64,000 nt of DNA from Phycisphaerales bacterium (GCA_029245245.1 JAQWPT010000033.1:248001-312000); one strand, 5' to 3'. Positions 50,241 through 59,678 are shown, numbered from the stretch's first letter. Numbers and translations: made by a program. The notes: a model not told the origin generated them from the sequence alone.

Positions 50241-51899
50241 GTGTCAAAGATGCCCCCATCACGTTCCGGCAACGTGTCGAAATCCCGTGTTCACGGGCTT
50301 CGCCTCTACGTCATCAGCGGTCCGGATCTCCCCGTGATCGAGGTGACTGATGCCGGCGGAACCATCGGCAGGGCATCCGAGTGCGAGATTCTCCTTCCCG
50401 CACCAACCGTATCACGGAACCATGCCATGATCACCCAGGTCGGTGACCACTGGCAGATCGAAGATCTCGGTGGAACAAACGGAACCTTTCTGAACACCAT
50501 TCGCCTTGATGCCAAAGCTCCCTCGGTGCTCGCCGAGAGTGATCGACTTCAGATCGGCCCATGGATCCTCCAGGTCGGCACGATGGAGGCAACAACCGTT
50601 TCGCTTCCTACGGAGCAGGACGAAGAGGACATCGAACGTCGAGTGCAGAAGATCGCTCCCGACGAAATCGCCGCCCTGGCCCGCCACCGCCTGTCCCTGT
50701 TCATCGAATGTGCCGGGCTCATCAACCAGGCGGGTGATGAAACCGAGCAGGCCGATGCGATTCTCTCCTCGGCCATGGAGGGCACTGGATTCGGACGTTC
50801 CGCCCTGCTTCGCCCCATCGACGAGGGTGACCAGGTCGAAGTGCTCCATTTCAAGAATCGCTCCGGCGACCAGACGGGATTCGAGACCTTCAGTCGTTCC
50901 CTGATCCGGGCCGCGGCCAACGGCGACATGGTGAGCCTGCTCTCGGACAGCCAGCCGGACTACGGGCAGAGCATCGCCGACCTGAACATCCACTCCGCAC
51001 TCTGCTGCCCGATCATGGTGGACGATCTGGTCGCTTCGATCCTCTACCTCGATGCCCGTGGCTCCGAGGCGACCGTTCAGTCCGATGCCGCAGGGTTCTG
51101 CCAGGCGCTCGTGCGAATTGCCGGACTCGCCATCGCCAACATGCGTCGTCGTGAGCTGCTTGACCGGCAGCAGCGGCTGGTCAGCGACCTCGCTGCCGCC
51201 CGCGAGGCCCAGCAGTTCATCGTCCCGTCCTTGGGTGGCCAGATCGGCGCTTTCGACTATGCCGTTCAGTTTCGACCTGGTCGGTATGCATCCGGAGACC
51301 TCTTCGACGTGTTCGAGCTCGATGGTGGCCGGGTTGCGGTCTGCCTCGGCGATGTCAGCGGCAAGGGAATCGGAGCTGCCATCCTCATGGCTGCATCACA
51401 GTCCTACCTGCACGCGGCCATGCATCGTTTCAACGATCCGGGCGAAGCGGTGGGGGCATTGAACGCCTACATCTCGGAGCGTTCTCCGATCAACCGGTTC
51501 ATTTCGCTCTGGGTCGGGGTCTTCGACCCGTCCGACGGCACGGTCACCTACGTCGATGCCGGGCATGGACACTGGGTGCACTGCAAGTCCGATGGGACCT
51601 GTTTCTCACCGGAGCGTGCCACGCATCAGCCCATCGGCATTGAAGGAACTGCCGTCTTCTCGACTCACCAGATCCACTGTGAGCGTGATGATCGGGTGCT
51701 GATCATGACCGACGGCGTGGTGGAACAGCCATGCCCCGGAGGCGAGCAGTACGGAATGAGCAGGGTGCATGGCCTGCTTTCCACCCTCAAGACACCACAG
51801 GATGACGTGACTCAGCTGGTTGACACGGTACGAAAATTCGCCGAGACCGATGAGCTCGCCGATGACACGACAGTCGCCTCAATCGCCCTCTCTCGCTGA
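50241..51899 (+). CDS. FHA-GAF-SpoIIE-type PP2C phosphatase
   Basis: From the GTG at 50241 the protein has 552 residues; ATG at 50250 is an alternative and an extension to 50136 would cross the promoter. Order: FHA domain (about 20-110, with GRASECEILLP, SRNHAMI and GGTNGTFLN), GAF-like domain (about 150-300), then a SpoIIE/RsbU phosphatase (about 335-550) with metal residues in GRYASGDLFDV, CLGDVSGKG, MTDGVVEQ and ADDTTVASI. The phosphatase should be active. It probably reads a phosphothreonine signal and a GAF ligand and dephosphorylates an anti-sigma-antagonist or similar target. No such partner is adjacent. Confidence 0.9.
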   Translation: MSKMPPSRSGNVSKSRVHGLRLYVISGPDLPVIEVTDAGGTIGRASECEILLPAPTVSRNHAMITQVGDHWQIEDLGGTNGTFLNTIRLDAKAPSVLAESDRLQIGPWILQVGTMEATTVSLPTEQDEEDIERRVQKIAPDEIAALARHRLSLFIECAGLINQAGDETEQADAILSSAMEGTGFGRSALLRPIDEGDQVEVLHFKNRSGDQTGFETFSRSLIRAAANGDMVSLLSDSQPDYGQSIADLNIHSALCCPIMVDDLVASILYLDARGSEATVQSDAAGFCQALVRIAGLAIANMRRRELLDRQQRLVSDLAAAREAQQFIVPSLGGQIGAFDYAVQFRPGRYASGDLFDVFELDGGRVAVCLGDVSGKGIGAAILMAASQSYLHAAMHRFNDPGEAVGALNAYISERSPINRFISLWVGVFDPSDGTVTYVDAGHGHWVHCKSDGTCFSPERATHQPIGIEGTAVFSTHQIHCERDDRVLIMTDGVVEQPCPGGEQYGMSRVHGLLSTLKTPQDDVTQLVDTVRKFAETDELADDTTVASIALSR

Positions 51900-51970
51900 G
51901 GCTGGAAGCGGCCCCTTGTTGCATCCCATTCTCAACAGTGCCCCCTCGCTGAAAGCCGGCCAATGACGGC

Positions 51971-51976
51971 TATCAT
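51971..51976 (+). promoter_or_regulatory. -10 element of the first sdh operon
   Basis: TATCAT with a leader of about 30 bases that contains AGGAG before sdhC. No clear -35. Confidence 0.35.
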
Positions 51977-52006
51977 GGCTGCCGGTACACCAGGAGAACA
52001 GGCTTC

Positions 52007-52795
52007 ATGAGGCTTCTACGTTTCTACCGAAGTTCCGTCGGCAAGAAGGCCGTGGTTGGAGTCACGGGCGCGATCATGATCGGGTTCCTGCTCCTGCATG
52101 CCTATGGCAACCTGCATGCCTACTTCGGGGCCGAGGAGATCAACGACTACTCCTACTGGCTTCGATCGTTCGCGTCGCACCTGTTCGGATACGGCGGCTT
52201 CCTCTGGATCGTCCGAGTCATCGTCGGAGGGGCTCTGGTCCTTCACGTGGTGACGATCTTCCTCCTGATCCGCCAGAATCGTCGGGCCAGGCCGGTGGGC
52301 TACCGGAAGAAGAGTCGTCGTCACCGCACCATCGTGGGACTCACCATGCTCATCTCGGGCCTGCTGATTCTCACCTTCGTGGTGCTGCATATTCTCCAGT
52401 TCACCAGCGGAACACTTCAGCCGACTCCCTTCTACGAGAAGGACGGCATGGGAATCGTCTACATCAACCTCTACGAGGCCTTCCAGGTCTGGTGGATCGC
52501 ATTGTGCTACGTCACTGCCGTCGCACTGGTGTGCTTTCACATCTACCACGGTGCGTGGAGTTTCTTCCAGACACTGGGTTACAACAACGCCGATCGAAAC
52601 AACTTCTTCCGCGGCATCGCCGTGGCACTGTCACTGGGCCTGTTCCTGTCCTTCGCCTCCGTGCCGGTGCTCTTCTGGTCGGGTGTCATGCCGACCCCTG
52701 CATCCGTACCGGCTTCATCCTCGAACGCCCCGCAGCAGGTCGATGCACCGACTGCGACCAACCATCTCACGATCGTCTCCGAGAGAGGACGCTGA
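52007..52795 (+). CDS. sdhC: Succinate dehydrogenase cytochrome b558-type membrane subunit
   Basis: The 262-residue protein has five hydrophobic segments and the b558-type (SdhC of two-haem, single-anchor complexes) pattern. Histidines in membrane segments at about 31, 80, 128 and 178 fit the four axial ligands of two b haems. It anchors the SDH and passes electrons between the Fe-S subunit and quinone, here most likely menaquinone given the mqnD gene. It has an AGGAG site. sdhA follows after three bases. Confidence 0.92.
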   Translation: MRLLRFYRSSVGKKAVVGVTGAIMIGFLLLHAYGNLHAYFGAEEINDYSYWLRSFASHLFGYGGFLWIVRVIVGGALVLHVVTIFLLIRQNRRARPVGYRKKSRRHRTIVGLTMLISGLLILTFVVLHILQFTSGTLQPTPFYEKDGMGIVYINLYEAFQVWWIALCYVTAVALVCFHIYHGAWSFFQTLGYNNADRNNFFRGIAVALSLGLFLSFASVPVLFWSGVMPTPASVPASSSNAPQQVDAPTATNHLTIVSERGR

Positions 52796-52798
52796 TCC

Positions 52799-54715
52799 AT
52801 GGAACTCAACGCCCGAATCCCGGAAGGACCCGTCGACGAGAAGTGGGAGCGCCACCTCGAGCACATCAAGCTCGTGGGCCCCAACAATCGCCCGAAATAC
52901 GACGTCATCGTCGTCGGAACCGGACTGGCCGGCGCCTCGGCCGCCTCGTCACTGGCAGCCCAGGGCTACAACGTCCACAGTTTCTGCTTTCAGGATACGC
53001 CTCGTCGCGCCCACAGCATCGCGGCCCAGGGCGGGATCAACGCCGCCAAGAATTATCGCGACGACGGGGACACGGTCTACCGACTGTTCTACGACACCCA
53101 GAAGGGTGGCGACTTCCGGTCCCGTGAAGCCAACGTCTACCGGCTGTCCCAGCTCAGTCGAAACATCATCGACCAGGCAACTGCCCAGGGCGTTCCCTTC
53201 GCCCGGGAATACGGCGGCATGCTCGCCAACCGTTCCTTCGGCGGCGTACTGGTCTCCCGCACCTTCTACTGCCGTGGGCAGACCGGCCAGCAGTTGCTGC
53301 TGGGTGCGTACCAGGGCATGCAGCGTCAGATCGCCGACGGCAACTTGACGATGCATCACCGGTGTGAACTGCAGGACATCGTCGTCATCGACGGGCGGTG
53401 TCGGGGCATCGTCGTTCGTGACCTGGTCACCGGCGAGATCCGATCACACTCCGCCGACGCCGTGGTGCTCGCCACCGGTGGGTACGGCAACGTGTACTTC
53501 AAGTCGACCAATGCCATCAACTGCAATGTCACGGCCGCCTGGCGGGCACACCGTCGTGGGGCCGGCATGGCCAACCCCTGCTACGTCCAGATCCATCCGA
53601 CCTGCATTCCCGTCTCCGGCAACTTCCAGTGCAAGCTCACCCTGATGAGCGAATCGCTCCGCAATGACGGCAGGGTCTGGGTGCCCAAGAAGAAGAACGA
53701 CGACCGGGCTCCGGAGAACATCCCCGAGAACGAGCGCTACTACTACCTCGAGGAGCGGTATCCCTCGTTCGGAAACCTCGTGCCTCGTGACGTTGCCTCG
53801 AGAAACGCCAAGATCGTCTGTGATGACGGATTCGGCGTCGATGGAGAAGGCAGCCGTGCGGTGTATCTGGACTTCAAGGACGCCCTCGCTCGAGAGGGGC
53901 ACCAGGTCATTTCCGAGCGGTACGGCAATCTCTTCCAGATGTACACGGACATCACGGGGAAGTCCCCCTACAAGGTTCCATTCCGGATCTATCCTGCCGT
54001 TCACTACGTGATGGGAGGGTTGTGGGTCGACTACAACCTGATGACCAACATCCCCGGTCTCTATGCAATCGGCGAATGCAACTTCTCCGACCACGGAGCC
54101 AACCGACTCGGCGCCAGTTCAATGATGCAATGCCTCGCCGACGGCTACTTCGTGTTGCCGCAGACCATCGGCGACTACCTCCACGACATCTACCAGGACA
54201 AGGTCACCAACGATCTTCCCGAGTTCAAGGCTGCGGAGCAGGAGGCGCAGGCTCGAATCGATCGCCTCATGGGGATCGGCGGGACGCAGACGCCGCTGGC
54301 CCTGCATCGGAAGCTCGGCGAAGTGGTCTGGGAACACTGCGGCATGGCCCGCAATGCCGATGGGCTCAAGAAGGCCATCAAGCGCATCGCCGAGATCCGC
54401 GAAGAGTTCTGGAGCGATCTGCTCATCCCCGGAAGCGACAAGGGCGTCAACCAGTCCCTGGAGCGAGCCGGACGGGTATCCGACTTCATCGAACTCGCCG
54501 ACCTGATGTGTCACGATGCCCTTGATCGTGATGAGTCCTGCGGCTGCCACCTTCGGGATGAGCACCAGACCAAGGAAGGCGAAGTCATCCGCAACGACGA
54601 GAAGTTCGCAAACGTCTCCGTGTGGGAGTACAAGGGCGACGGCAACCCCCACGTGAAGCATGAAGAGCCGATCGATTTCGAGATACTTCAGCCGATGACC
54701 AGGAGCTACAAGTGA
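52799..54715 (+). CDS. sdhA: Succinate dehydrogenase/fumarate reductase flavoprotein subunit (first complex)
   Basis: The 638-residue protein has the FAD-binding [14 protein letters not shown], the flavin-attachment His in [27 protein letters not shown], and [15 protein letters not shown] at the substrate side. It oxidises succinate to fumarate or the reverse. It belongs to the longer flavoprotein type that pairs with b558 anchors, as in Bacteroidota and Bacillota. It overlaps sdhB by four bases. Confidence 0.95.
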   Translation: MELNARIPEGPVDEKWERHLEHIKLVGPNNRPKYDVIVVGTGLAGASAASSLAAQGYNVHSFCFQDTPRRAHSIAAQGGINAAKNYRDDGDTVYRLFYDTQKGGDFRSREANVYRLSQLSRNIIDQATAQGVPFAREYGGMLANRSFGGVLVSRTFYCRGQTGQQLLLGAYQGMQRQIADGNLTMHHRCELQDIVVIDGRCRGIVVRDLVTGEIRSHSADAVVLATGGYGNVYFKSTNAINCNVTAAWRAHRRGAGMANPCYVQIHPTCIPVSGNFQCKLTLMSESLRNDGRVWVPKKKNDDRAPENIPENERYYYLEERYPSFGNLVPRDVASRNAKIVCDDGFGVDGEGSRAVYLDFKDALAREGHQVISERYGNLFQMYTDITGKSPYKVPFRIYPAVHYVMGGLWVDYNLMTNIPGLYAIGECNFSDHGANRLGASSMMQCLADGYFVLPQTIGDYLHDIYQDKVTNDLPEFKAAEQEAQARIDRLMGIGGTQTPLALHRKLGEVVWEHCGMARNADGLKKAIKRIAEIREEFWSDLLIPGSDKGVNQSLERAGRVSDFIELADLMCHDALDRDESCGCHLRDEHQTKEGEVIRNDEKFANVSVWEYKGDGNPHVKHEEPIDFEILQPMTRSYK

Positions 54716-55491
54716 TCAGTCTCACCCTCCACGTCTGGCGTCAGGACGGCCCCGCTGCCAAGGGCGGCTTCACGACCTATCACATGAAGGATGTCGACGA
54801 GAGCATCTCGTTCCTGGAGATGATGGATCTGCTCAATGAACAGATCTCCGGGGATGGGGGCGTGCCGGTCACCTTCGATTCAGATTGCCGCGAAGGCATC
54901 TGTGGTGCCTGCTCGATGGTCATCAACGGTCGGGCCCATGGCCCCGGTCACTTCTGCACCACCTGCGAAGTTCGGATGCGGACATTCAATGATGGTGATG
55001 AAATCTGGATCGAGCCGTTCCGAAGTGCAGGCTTCCCGCTGGTCAAGGACCTGATGGTCGACCGCTCCGCCTTCGATCGGATCATCGAGGCCGGCGGCTA
55101 CATCACGGTTCATTCCGGCCCGAAACCGGACCCCAACAGCATTCCGATCCCGCACCATGTTGCCGAAGAGGTCATGGATGCCGCGGAGTGCATCGGATGC
55201 GGCGCCTGCGTCGCTGCCTGTCCCAACGGCTCCGCCATGCTCTTCACATCCGCGAAGATCAATCATCTCAATCTTCTTCCGCAGGGGCAGCCTGAGCGGA
55301 TCTCCCGCGTCCTGGACATGGTCGAACAGATGGATTCGGAAGACTTCGGTGCGTGCACGAACCATGCAGAGTGCCAGGACGCATGTCCCAAGGGAATCAG
55401 CATCAAGTTCATCTCGTCCATGAACCGCCAATACCGCCAGGCGGCTCTCTACGAACCGATGAAGAATCGTGGCCAGTTGGAATCCCAGTAG
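54712..55491 (+). CDS. sdhB: Succinate dehydrogenase iron-sulfur subunit (first complex)
   Basis: The 259-residue protein starts at GTG 54712 with AGGAG upstream. [2Fe-2S] ligands are in CREGICGAC and the later HFCTTC; the [4Fe-4S] motif is [12 protein letters not shown], with further Cys in [14 protein letters not shown] for the [3Fe-4S] and [4Fe-4S] clusters. It relays electrons from SdhA to the membrane subunit. Confidence 0.95.
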   Translation: MISLTLHVWRQDGPAAKGGFTTYHMKDVDESISFLEMMDLLNEQISGDGGVPVTFDSDCREGICGACSMVINGRAHGPGHFCTTCEVRMRTFNDGDEIWIEPFRSAGFPLVKDLMVDRSAFDRIIEAGGYITVHSGPKPDPNSIPIPHHVAEEVMDAAECIGCGACVAACPNGSAMLFTSAKINHLNLLPQGQPERISRVLDMVEQMDSEDFGACTNHAECQDACPKGISIKFISSMNRQYRQAALYEPMKNRGQLESQ

Positions 55492-55505
55492 GCCAACTCG
55501 CCTGC

Positions 55506-55511
55506 TAGACT
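55506..55511 (+). promoter_or_regulatory. -10-like TAGACT before the second sdh operon
   Basis: TAGACT in the 53-base gap between the two operons, with a 33-base leader that contains GGAG. It suggests the second complex can be expressed separately. Confidence 0.35.
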
Positions 55512-55544
55512 GCCCGGCTCGCATCGGCCCCGTTGGAGATCAGG

Positions 55545-56399
55545 ATGAGTCGCTCCGACATCACACTCCCTCAGAAACGTCGGTTCGGCAAGACGTCGCG
55601 TACCGATCGGTGGTGGCTCGTGCCGCTGCTTGTCTTCCTCGGCCTCGGGGCATTCGTCGTCTACTCCACCTGGGCGGCTTTCCAGGGTGTCAACTACTAC
55701 TACGGCGCTCTCCCCGGCCAGGGAGGTGCTCACTACCTCTCGCCCTTCTATTCGCCACTGCTCTACGGGACGGCGGGAGAGCACCCCTGGATCGGAGTTC
55801 TCCCTGAAAGCGGCTACCCGGCCTGGTGGCCGGCATTCATTCCGTTCTCGGCTGCGCTGCTGATCCTCTGGGCCCCGGGCGGATTCCGTTTCACCTGCTA
55901 CTACTATCGTGGCGCCTACTACAAGTCGTTCTGGGCTGATCCGTTGACATGTGGCGTCGGCGAACCGAGGTCCTGTTATCGCGGCGAACACTCGTTGCCC
56001 CTGATTCTGCAGAACGTTCATCGATATTTCCTCTACCTCGCTCTGATCTTCATCGTGATTCTCGCCTGGGATGCATGGGAAGCAATGTGGTTCACGGAAG
56101 GCACTGCCGACGTGACGCACCGGGTCTGGGGGATCGGTGTTGGCACACTGGTGCTCTGCGCGAACGTCGTGTTCCTTGGTGGATACACCTTTGGCTGTCA
56201 TTCGCTTCGGCACCTCGTTGGAGGCCGCCTGGACATTCTTTCACGGCACAAGGTCCGCAAGAAATCCTGGGAATGCGTGACCTGCCTCAACAAGCGTCAC
56301 ATGCTCTGGGCCTGGATGAGCCTGTTCTGGGTCGGGTTCACCGACTTCTACATCCGAATGTGTGCGTCGGGCATCTGGACCGACTGGAGGATCTTCTGA
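55545..56399 (+). CDS. Membrane subunit of a mycobacterial Sdh1-type succinate dehydrogenase
   Basis: The 284-residue protein has about five hydrophobic segments and no similarity that I can see to the b558 subunit upstream. It stands before an Sdh1-type flavoprotein and Fe-S subunit, the order of the Mycobacterium Sdh1 operon (Rv0249c to Rv0247c). It carries many Cys and His residues in or next to membrane segments: Cys118, 136, 144, 218, 244, 247 and His149, 159, 219, 223, in SCYRGEHS, LQNVHRYF, FGCHSLRH and WECVTCLNKRH. Mycobacterial Sdh1 has a membrane-embedded Rieske-type cluster, and these residues could form one here. Confidence 0.82.
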   Translation: MSRSDITLPQKRRFGKTSRTDRWWLVPLLVFLGLGAFVVYSTWAAFQGVNYYYGALPGQGGAHYLSPFYSPLLYGTAGEHPWIGVLPESGYPAWWPAFIPFSAALLILWAPGGFRFTCYYYRGAYYKSFWADPLTCGVGEPRSCYRGEHSLPLILQNVHRYFLYLALIFIVILAWDAWEAMWFTEGTADVTHRVWGIGVGTLVLCANVVFLGGYTFGCHSLRHLVGGRLDILSRHKVRKKSWECVTCLNKRHMLWAWMSLFWVGFTDFYIRMCASGIWTDWRIF

Positions 56400-56400
56400 C

Positions 56401-58209
56401 ATGGGGTGGTCGACACGCGAATGCGATGTGCTGGTCATTGGCGCCGGTGGAGCCGGACTGCGTGCAGCGGTCGAGGCGTCGTCTCAGGGCGCCAAGGTCA
56501 CTGTTCTGAGCAAATCGCTCCTCGGCAAGGCACATACCGTGATGGCCGAGGGCGGCATGGCGGCATCCATGGGCCACGTCGACGACCGCGACAACTGGCG
56601 GGTCCACTTCTCAGACACCATGCGCGGCGGCCAGTACCTCAACAACTGGCGAATGGCCGAACTGCACGCCAGGGAAGCACCGGATCGGGTTCGGGAACTC
56701 GAGGCGTGGGGCGCCTTGTTCGATCGGACCAAGGACGGCCGGATCCTTCAGCGGAACTTCGGCGGCCACAAGTACCCGAGACTGGCCCACGTCGGGGATC
56801 GCACCGGCCTTGAAATGATTCGTACCCTGCAGGACCATGGAATCCACCAGGGAATCGACTTCCTCATGGAGACGACGGTTGTCCGACTGCTCAAGGACGG
56901 AGACCGCGTGGCCGGCGCCTTCGCCTACGACCGTGAGCGAGGCCGATTCCATCTCGTGCACGCCAATGCGGTCGTCCTGGCCACCGGTGGCATCGGCCGG
57001 GCATACAAGGTGACGAGCAACTCCTGGGAGTACACCGGAGATGGTCACGCACTGGCGCTGGAAGCCGGCGCCGAATTGGTGGACATGGAGTTCATCCAGT
57101 TTCATCCCACTGGCATGGTGTGGCCTCCCAGTGTCCGCGGAATCCTGGTGACCGAGGGCGTTCGCGGTGAGGGCGGCATCCTGACCAACAGCGAAGGCAC
57201 CCGCTTCATGTTCGACGACATCCCGCCTCTCTATCACGGACAGACATGTGATGATCCAGAAGAAGGCTGGCAGTACGTGATCGGTGACAAGGAAGCCCGC
57301 CGGCCTCCGGAACTGCTGACCCGTGACCATGTGGCCCGCAAGATCGTCAAGGAAGTGAAGGCTGGTCGCGGTTCACCCCATGGAGGCGCGTTCCTTGATA
57401 TCGCCTGGATCCGTAAAAAGATCAAGGACAGCGAAGGGCACATCAAGAAGAAGCTCCCGAGCATGTACCACCAGTTCAAGGAACTGGCCGGTGTCGACAT
57501 CACGAAGGAGCCCATGGAGGTCGGTCCGACCACGCACTATGTCATGGGTGGCATCAAGGTCGATGCCGACTCCCAGATGTCCAGGGTGCCAGGGCTCTTT
57601 GCCTGCGGTGAATGCGGCGGGGGACTCCATGGAGCCAACCGTCTTGGCGGCAACTCCCTGTCCGACCTCCTGGTCTTCGGGCGCATTGCCGGTTCTGCGG
57701 CGGCCCAGTGGTCCTCGGATCATGGCGGCACCCACATCGACGAGCAGCAGGTCACGGACGTTGAAGCGTTCGCCCTTGCTCCCCTGGAGCGGCAACAGGG
57801 GGAGAATCCCTACGCCATCCAGCACGAGCTGCAGGATGTCATGCAGGACCTGGTCGGCATCGCCCGGCAGGAGGACGAACTGTCCCAGGCTCTGGATCGC
57901 ATCGGCGAACTGCGAACCCGGGCGGAGACGGCCCATTCGCCCGGCAACCGGGAGTACAACCCCGGGTGGCATACCGCGCTGGACCTGCGGCACCTGTTGA
58001 CGATTTCGGAGTCAATCACACGCTCCGCGCTTGGGCGACGCGAAAGTCGTGGCGCCCACTCCCGAGTCGATCATCCCGAGAAGAGCGATTCGCTCGGCGA
58101 GGTCAACACGGTCACCAGACTGGATGACCAGGGGGCAGTGGTTGCGGAACATGTCCCGGTCGTGGGCCGAACAGACGAACTCCAGTCCATCGTCAAGGAG
58201 ATGGGTTGA
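56401..58209 (+). CDS. Succinate dehydrogenase flavoprotein subunit (second complex, Sdh1 type)
   Basis: From the ATG at 56401 (GGAGGA upstream) it has 602 residues: FAD motif GAGGAGLRAAVEAS, flavin-attachment His in GKAHTVMAEGGM, ATGGIGRAY, FHPTGMVWP, VRGEGGILTN and GLHGANRLGGNSLSDLLV. The features match the Sdh1/non-classical flavoproteins of Actinobacteria rather than the flavoprotein encoded just upstream. The Fe-S subunit starts on the next base after its stop. Confidence 0.94.
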   Translation: MGWSTRECDVLVIGAGGAGLRAAVEASSQGAKVTVLSKSLLGKAHTVMAEGGMAASMGHVDDRDNWRVHFSDTMRGGQYLNNWRMAELHAREAPDRVRELEAWGALFDRTKDGRILQRNFGGHKYPRLAHVGDRTGLEMIRTLQDHGIHQGIDFLMETTVVRLLKDGDRVAGAFAYDRERGRFHLVHANAVVLATGGIGRAYKVTSNSWEYTGDGHALALEAGAELVDMEFIQFHPTGMVWPPSVRGILVTEGVRGEGGILTNSEGTRFMFDDIPPLYHGQTCDDPEEGWQYVIGDKEARRPPELLTRDHVARKIVKEVKAGRGSPHGGAFLDIAWIRKKIKDSEGHIKKKLPSMYHQFKELAGVDITKEPMEVGPTTHYVMGGIKVDADSQMSRVPGLFACGECGGGLHGANRLGGNSLSDLLVFGRIAGSAAAQWSSDHGGTHIDEQQVTDVEAFALAPLERQQGENPYAIQHELQDVMQDLVGIARQEDELSQALDRIGELRTRAETAHSPGNREYNPGWHTALDLRHLLTISESITRSALGRRESRGAHSRVDHPEKSDSLGEVNTVTRLDDQGAVVAEHVPVVGRTDELQSIVKEMG

Positions 58210-58962
58210 ATGCGTGAGGCGACGTTTCGCATCTGGCGTGGCGAGAAGGGCGAAGGCGACTTCGTCGAATACGTCATCGACATCGACGACGGCATGGTCG
58301 TCCTCGATGCGGTGCATGCCATCCAGGCCGAGCACGCCCAGGATCTTGCCGTTCGATGGAACTGCAAGGCCGGCAAATGCGGCTCCTGCTCGGCGGAGAT
58401 CAACGGAAAGCCGCGGTTGATGTGCATGACAAGGCTTGAAGATCTGCCCCTGGAGCGGCCGGTCACCATCGAGCCCATGCAGGCCTTCCCCGTGATCAAG
58501 GATCTTGTCACGGACGTTTCATGGAACTACAGGGTCAAGGAAAAGATCAAGCCATTCAAGCCCCGGCGGCCAGATGCCGCCGACGGCACATGGCGAATGG
58601 CCCAGGAGGATGTCGAGCGTCCGCAGGAATTCCGAAAGTGCATCGAGTGCTTCCTCTGCCAGGACGTCTGTCACGTGCTGCGTGACCACCACAAGCACGA
58701 CGAGTTCATCGGCCCCCGGTTTCTCGTCTACACCGCCGCCCTGGAAATGCATCCCCTGGACACCGAGGATCGCCTCGCGGATCTCAAGAATCGCGATGGC
58801 ATCGGATACTGCAACATCACCAAGTGCTGCACGAAGGTGTGCCCGGAACACATCACGATCACGGACAACGCGATCATCCCGCTCAAGGAGCGTGTGGTTG
58901 ACGAGTTCTATGATCCGCTGACGATGTTGTTCCGGATCTTCAAGCCCACGTCACGATCCTGA
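58210..58962 (+). CDS. Succinate dehydrogenase iron-sulfur subunit (second complex, Sdh1 type)
   Basis: The 250-residue protein has [2Fe-2S] ligands in CKAGKCGSC and LMCMTR, a [4Fe-4S] site CIECFLCQDVCH and the further cluster motif CNITKCCTKVCPEH. Length and motif spelling agree with mycobacterial Rv0247c-type subunits. It follows the flavoprotein without a gap. Its last 12 bases overlap the convergent lipoprotein gene. Confidence 0.94.
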   Translation: MREATFRIWRGEKGEGDFVEYVIDIDDGMVVLDAVHAIQAEHAQDLAVRWNCKAGKCGSCSAEINGKPRLMCMTRLEDLPLERPVTIEPMQAFPVIKDLVTDVSWNYRVKEKIKPFKPRRPDAADGTWRMAQEDVERPQEFRKCIECFLCQDVCHVLRDHHKHDEFIGPRFLVYTAALEMHPLDTEDRLADLKNRDGIGYCNITKCCTKVCPEHITITDNAIIPLKERVVDEFYDPLTMLFRIFKPTSRS

Positions 58963-59433
58963 GTCTTCATCGACCAGCACCCGGAATTCGAGCCGGTTCG
59001 TGGTCGATGTGCTTCCTGCAGGGATCGGTTCGGTGAGTCCCTCGTTCCAGTACTCCAGCCCCACTGGTCTCGTGCTGTTGGCTTCAATGATCGTGCGTGT
59101 CGGCATGTAGCCTTCCTTGATGATCAGCATCGAGGTCGGGTTGCCGCCAGCAAGCCATCCGGTGGCCTGTCCGGAAGCATCGGTGGTGAGGATCCAGCTG
59201 GATGGTTCGTTCACCACCACGAAGGAGGGGATACCGCCCGCTCGACCAAGAATGCCGGGCTGGGTATCCGGATTGAACATGGCGTTGACTCCCCCGAGCA
59301 CGGCCACGTCCTCCAGGGGCTCCCCGGTCACGGCATCCCGGACATCGATGAGTACCCTCACCGGAGCGTACCGGGTGTCCAGGGGGGCACACCCTGCAGC
59401 AAGAACCATCAGGAGGGGGGCAAGAAGTCGCAT
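58951..59433 (-). CDS. Lipoprotein with a carboxypeptidase-regulatory-like fold, unknown role
   Basis: The 160-residue protein has a lipoprotein signal (LLAPLLMVLAAGC). The mature part (VRVLIDVRDAVTGEPLEDVAV, later KEGYMPTRT) looks like a beta-sandwich of the carboxypeptidase-regulatory or surface-anchored type. The ATG at 59433 is chosen because it follows the lipobox spacing and has TAGGAT seven bases upstream. Function unknown. Confidence 0.75.
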   Translation of the reverse strand: MRLLAPLLMVLAAGCAPLDTRYAPVRVLIDVRDAVTGEPLEDVAVLGGVNAMFNPDTQPGILGRAGGIPSFVVVNEPSSWILTTDASGQATGWLAGGNPTSMLIIKEGYMPTRTIIEANSTRPVGLEYWNEGLTEPIPAGSTSTTNRLEFRVLVDEDSGS

Positions 59434-59440
59434 CGGGGCC

Positions 59441-59446
59441 ATCCTA
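59441..59446 (-). promoter_or_regulatory. -10-like TAGGAT before the lipoprotein gene
   Basis: TAGGAT on the minus strand ends seven bases before the ATG at 59433. Confidence 0.3.
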
Positions 59447-59642
59447 CCCGCCCGCGGCAAACACTGTCAGAGGACTTGAAATGAGGAATCAGTGCTCAAA
59501 TCAGTCGGAAATACACGGTTGGTGTTTGCAGCGGTGTGTTCCTGGCACAAGATCACGATGGAGGAGCACGATCGCATGCCGGCACGCCATGCGGTTTCAA
59601 CTGCAACTGCAGAAACTCCATCCCCCGGGGGGGGGAGGAGAG

Positions 59643-59678
59643 ATGTACGCACGCACCCATGGTTGCCTGGAGAGCTGA
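59643..59678 (+). CDS. Possible 11-codon upstream peptide
   Basis: ATG at 59643 follows a strong GGGGAGGAGAG ribosome site and encodes MYARTHGCLES before a TGA. The stop overlaps the GAGGAG that serves the large gene at 59693, so translation of the peptide could affect or couple to it. Just before it lie five C (59622-59626) and nine G (59627-59635), a hairpin-capable and slippage-prone tract. The rest of 59434-59692 shows nothing else. The peptide may be chance. Confidence 0.3.
   Translation: MYARTHGCLES

Noticed and set aside
55545-56399. c-type haem site in the second SDH anchor
   Set aside because: CVTCLNKRH has no His directly after the second Cys, so it is not a CxxCH motif.
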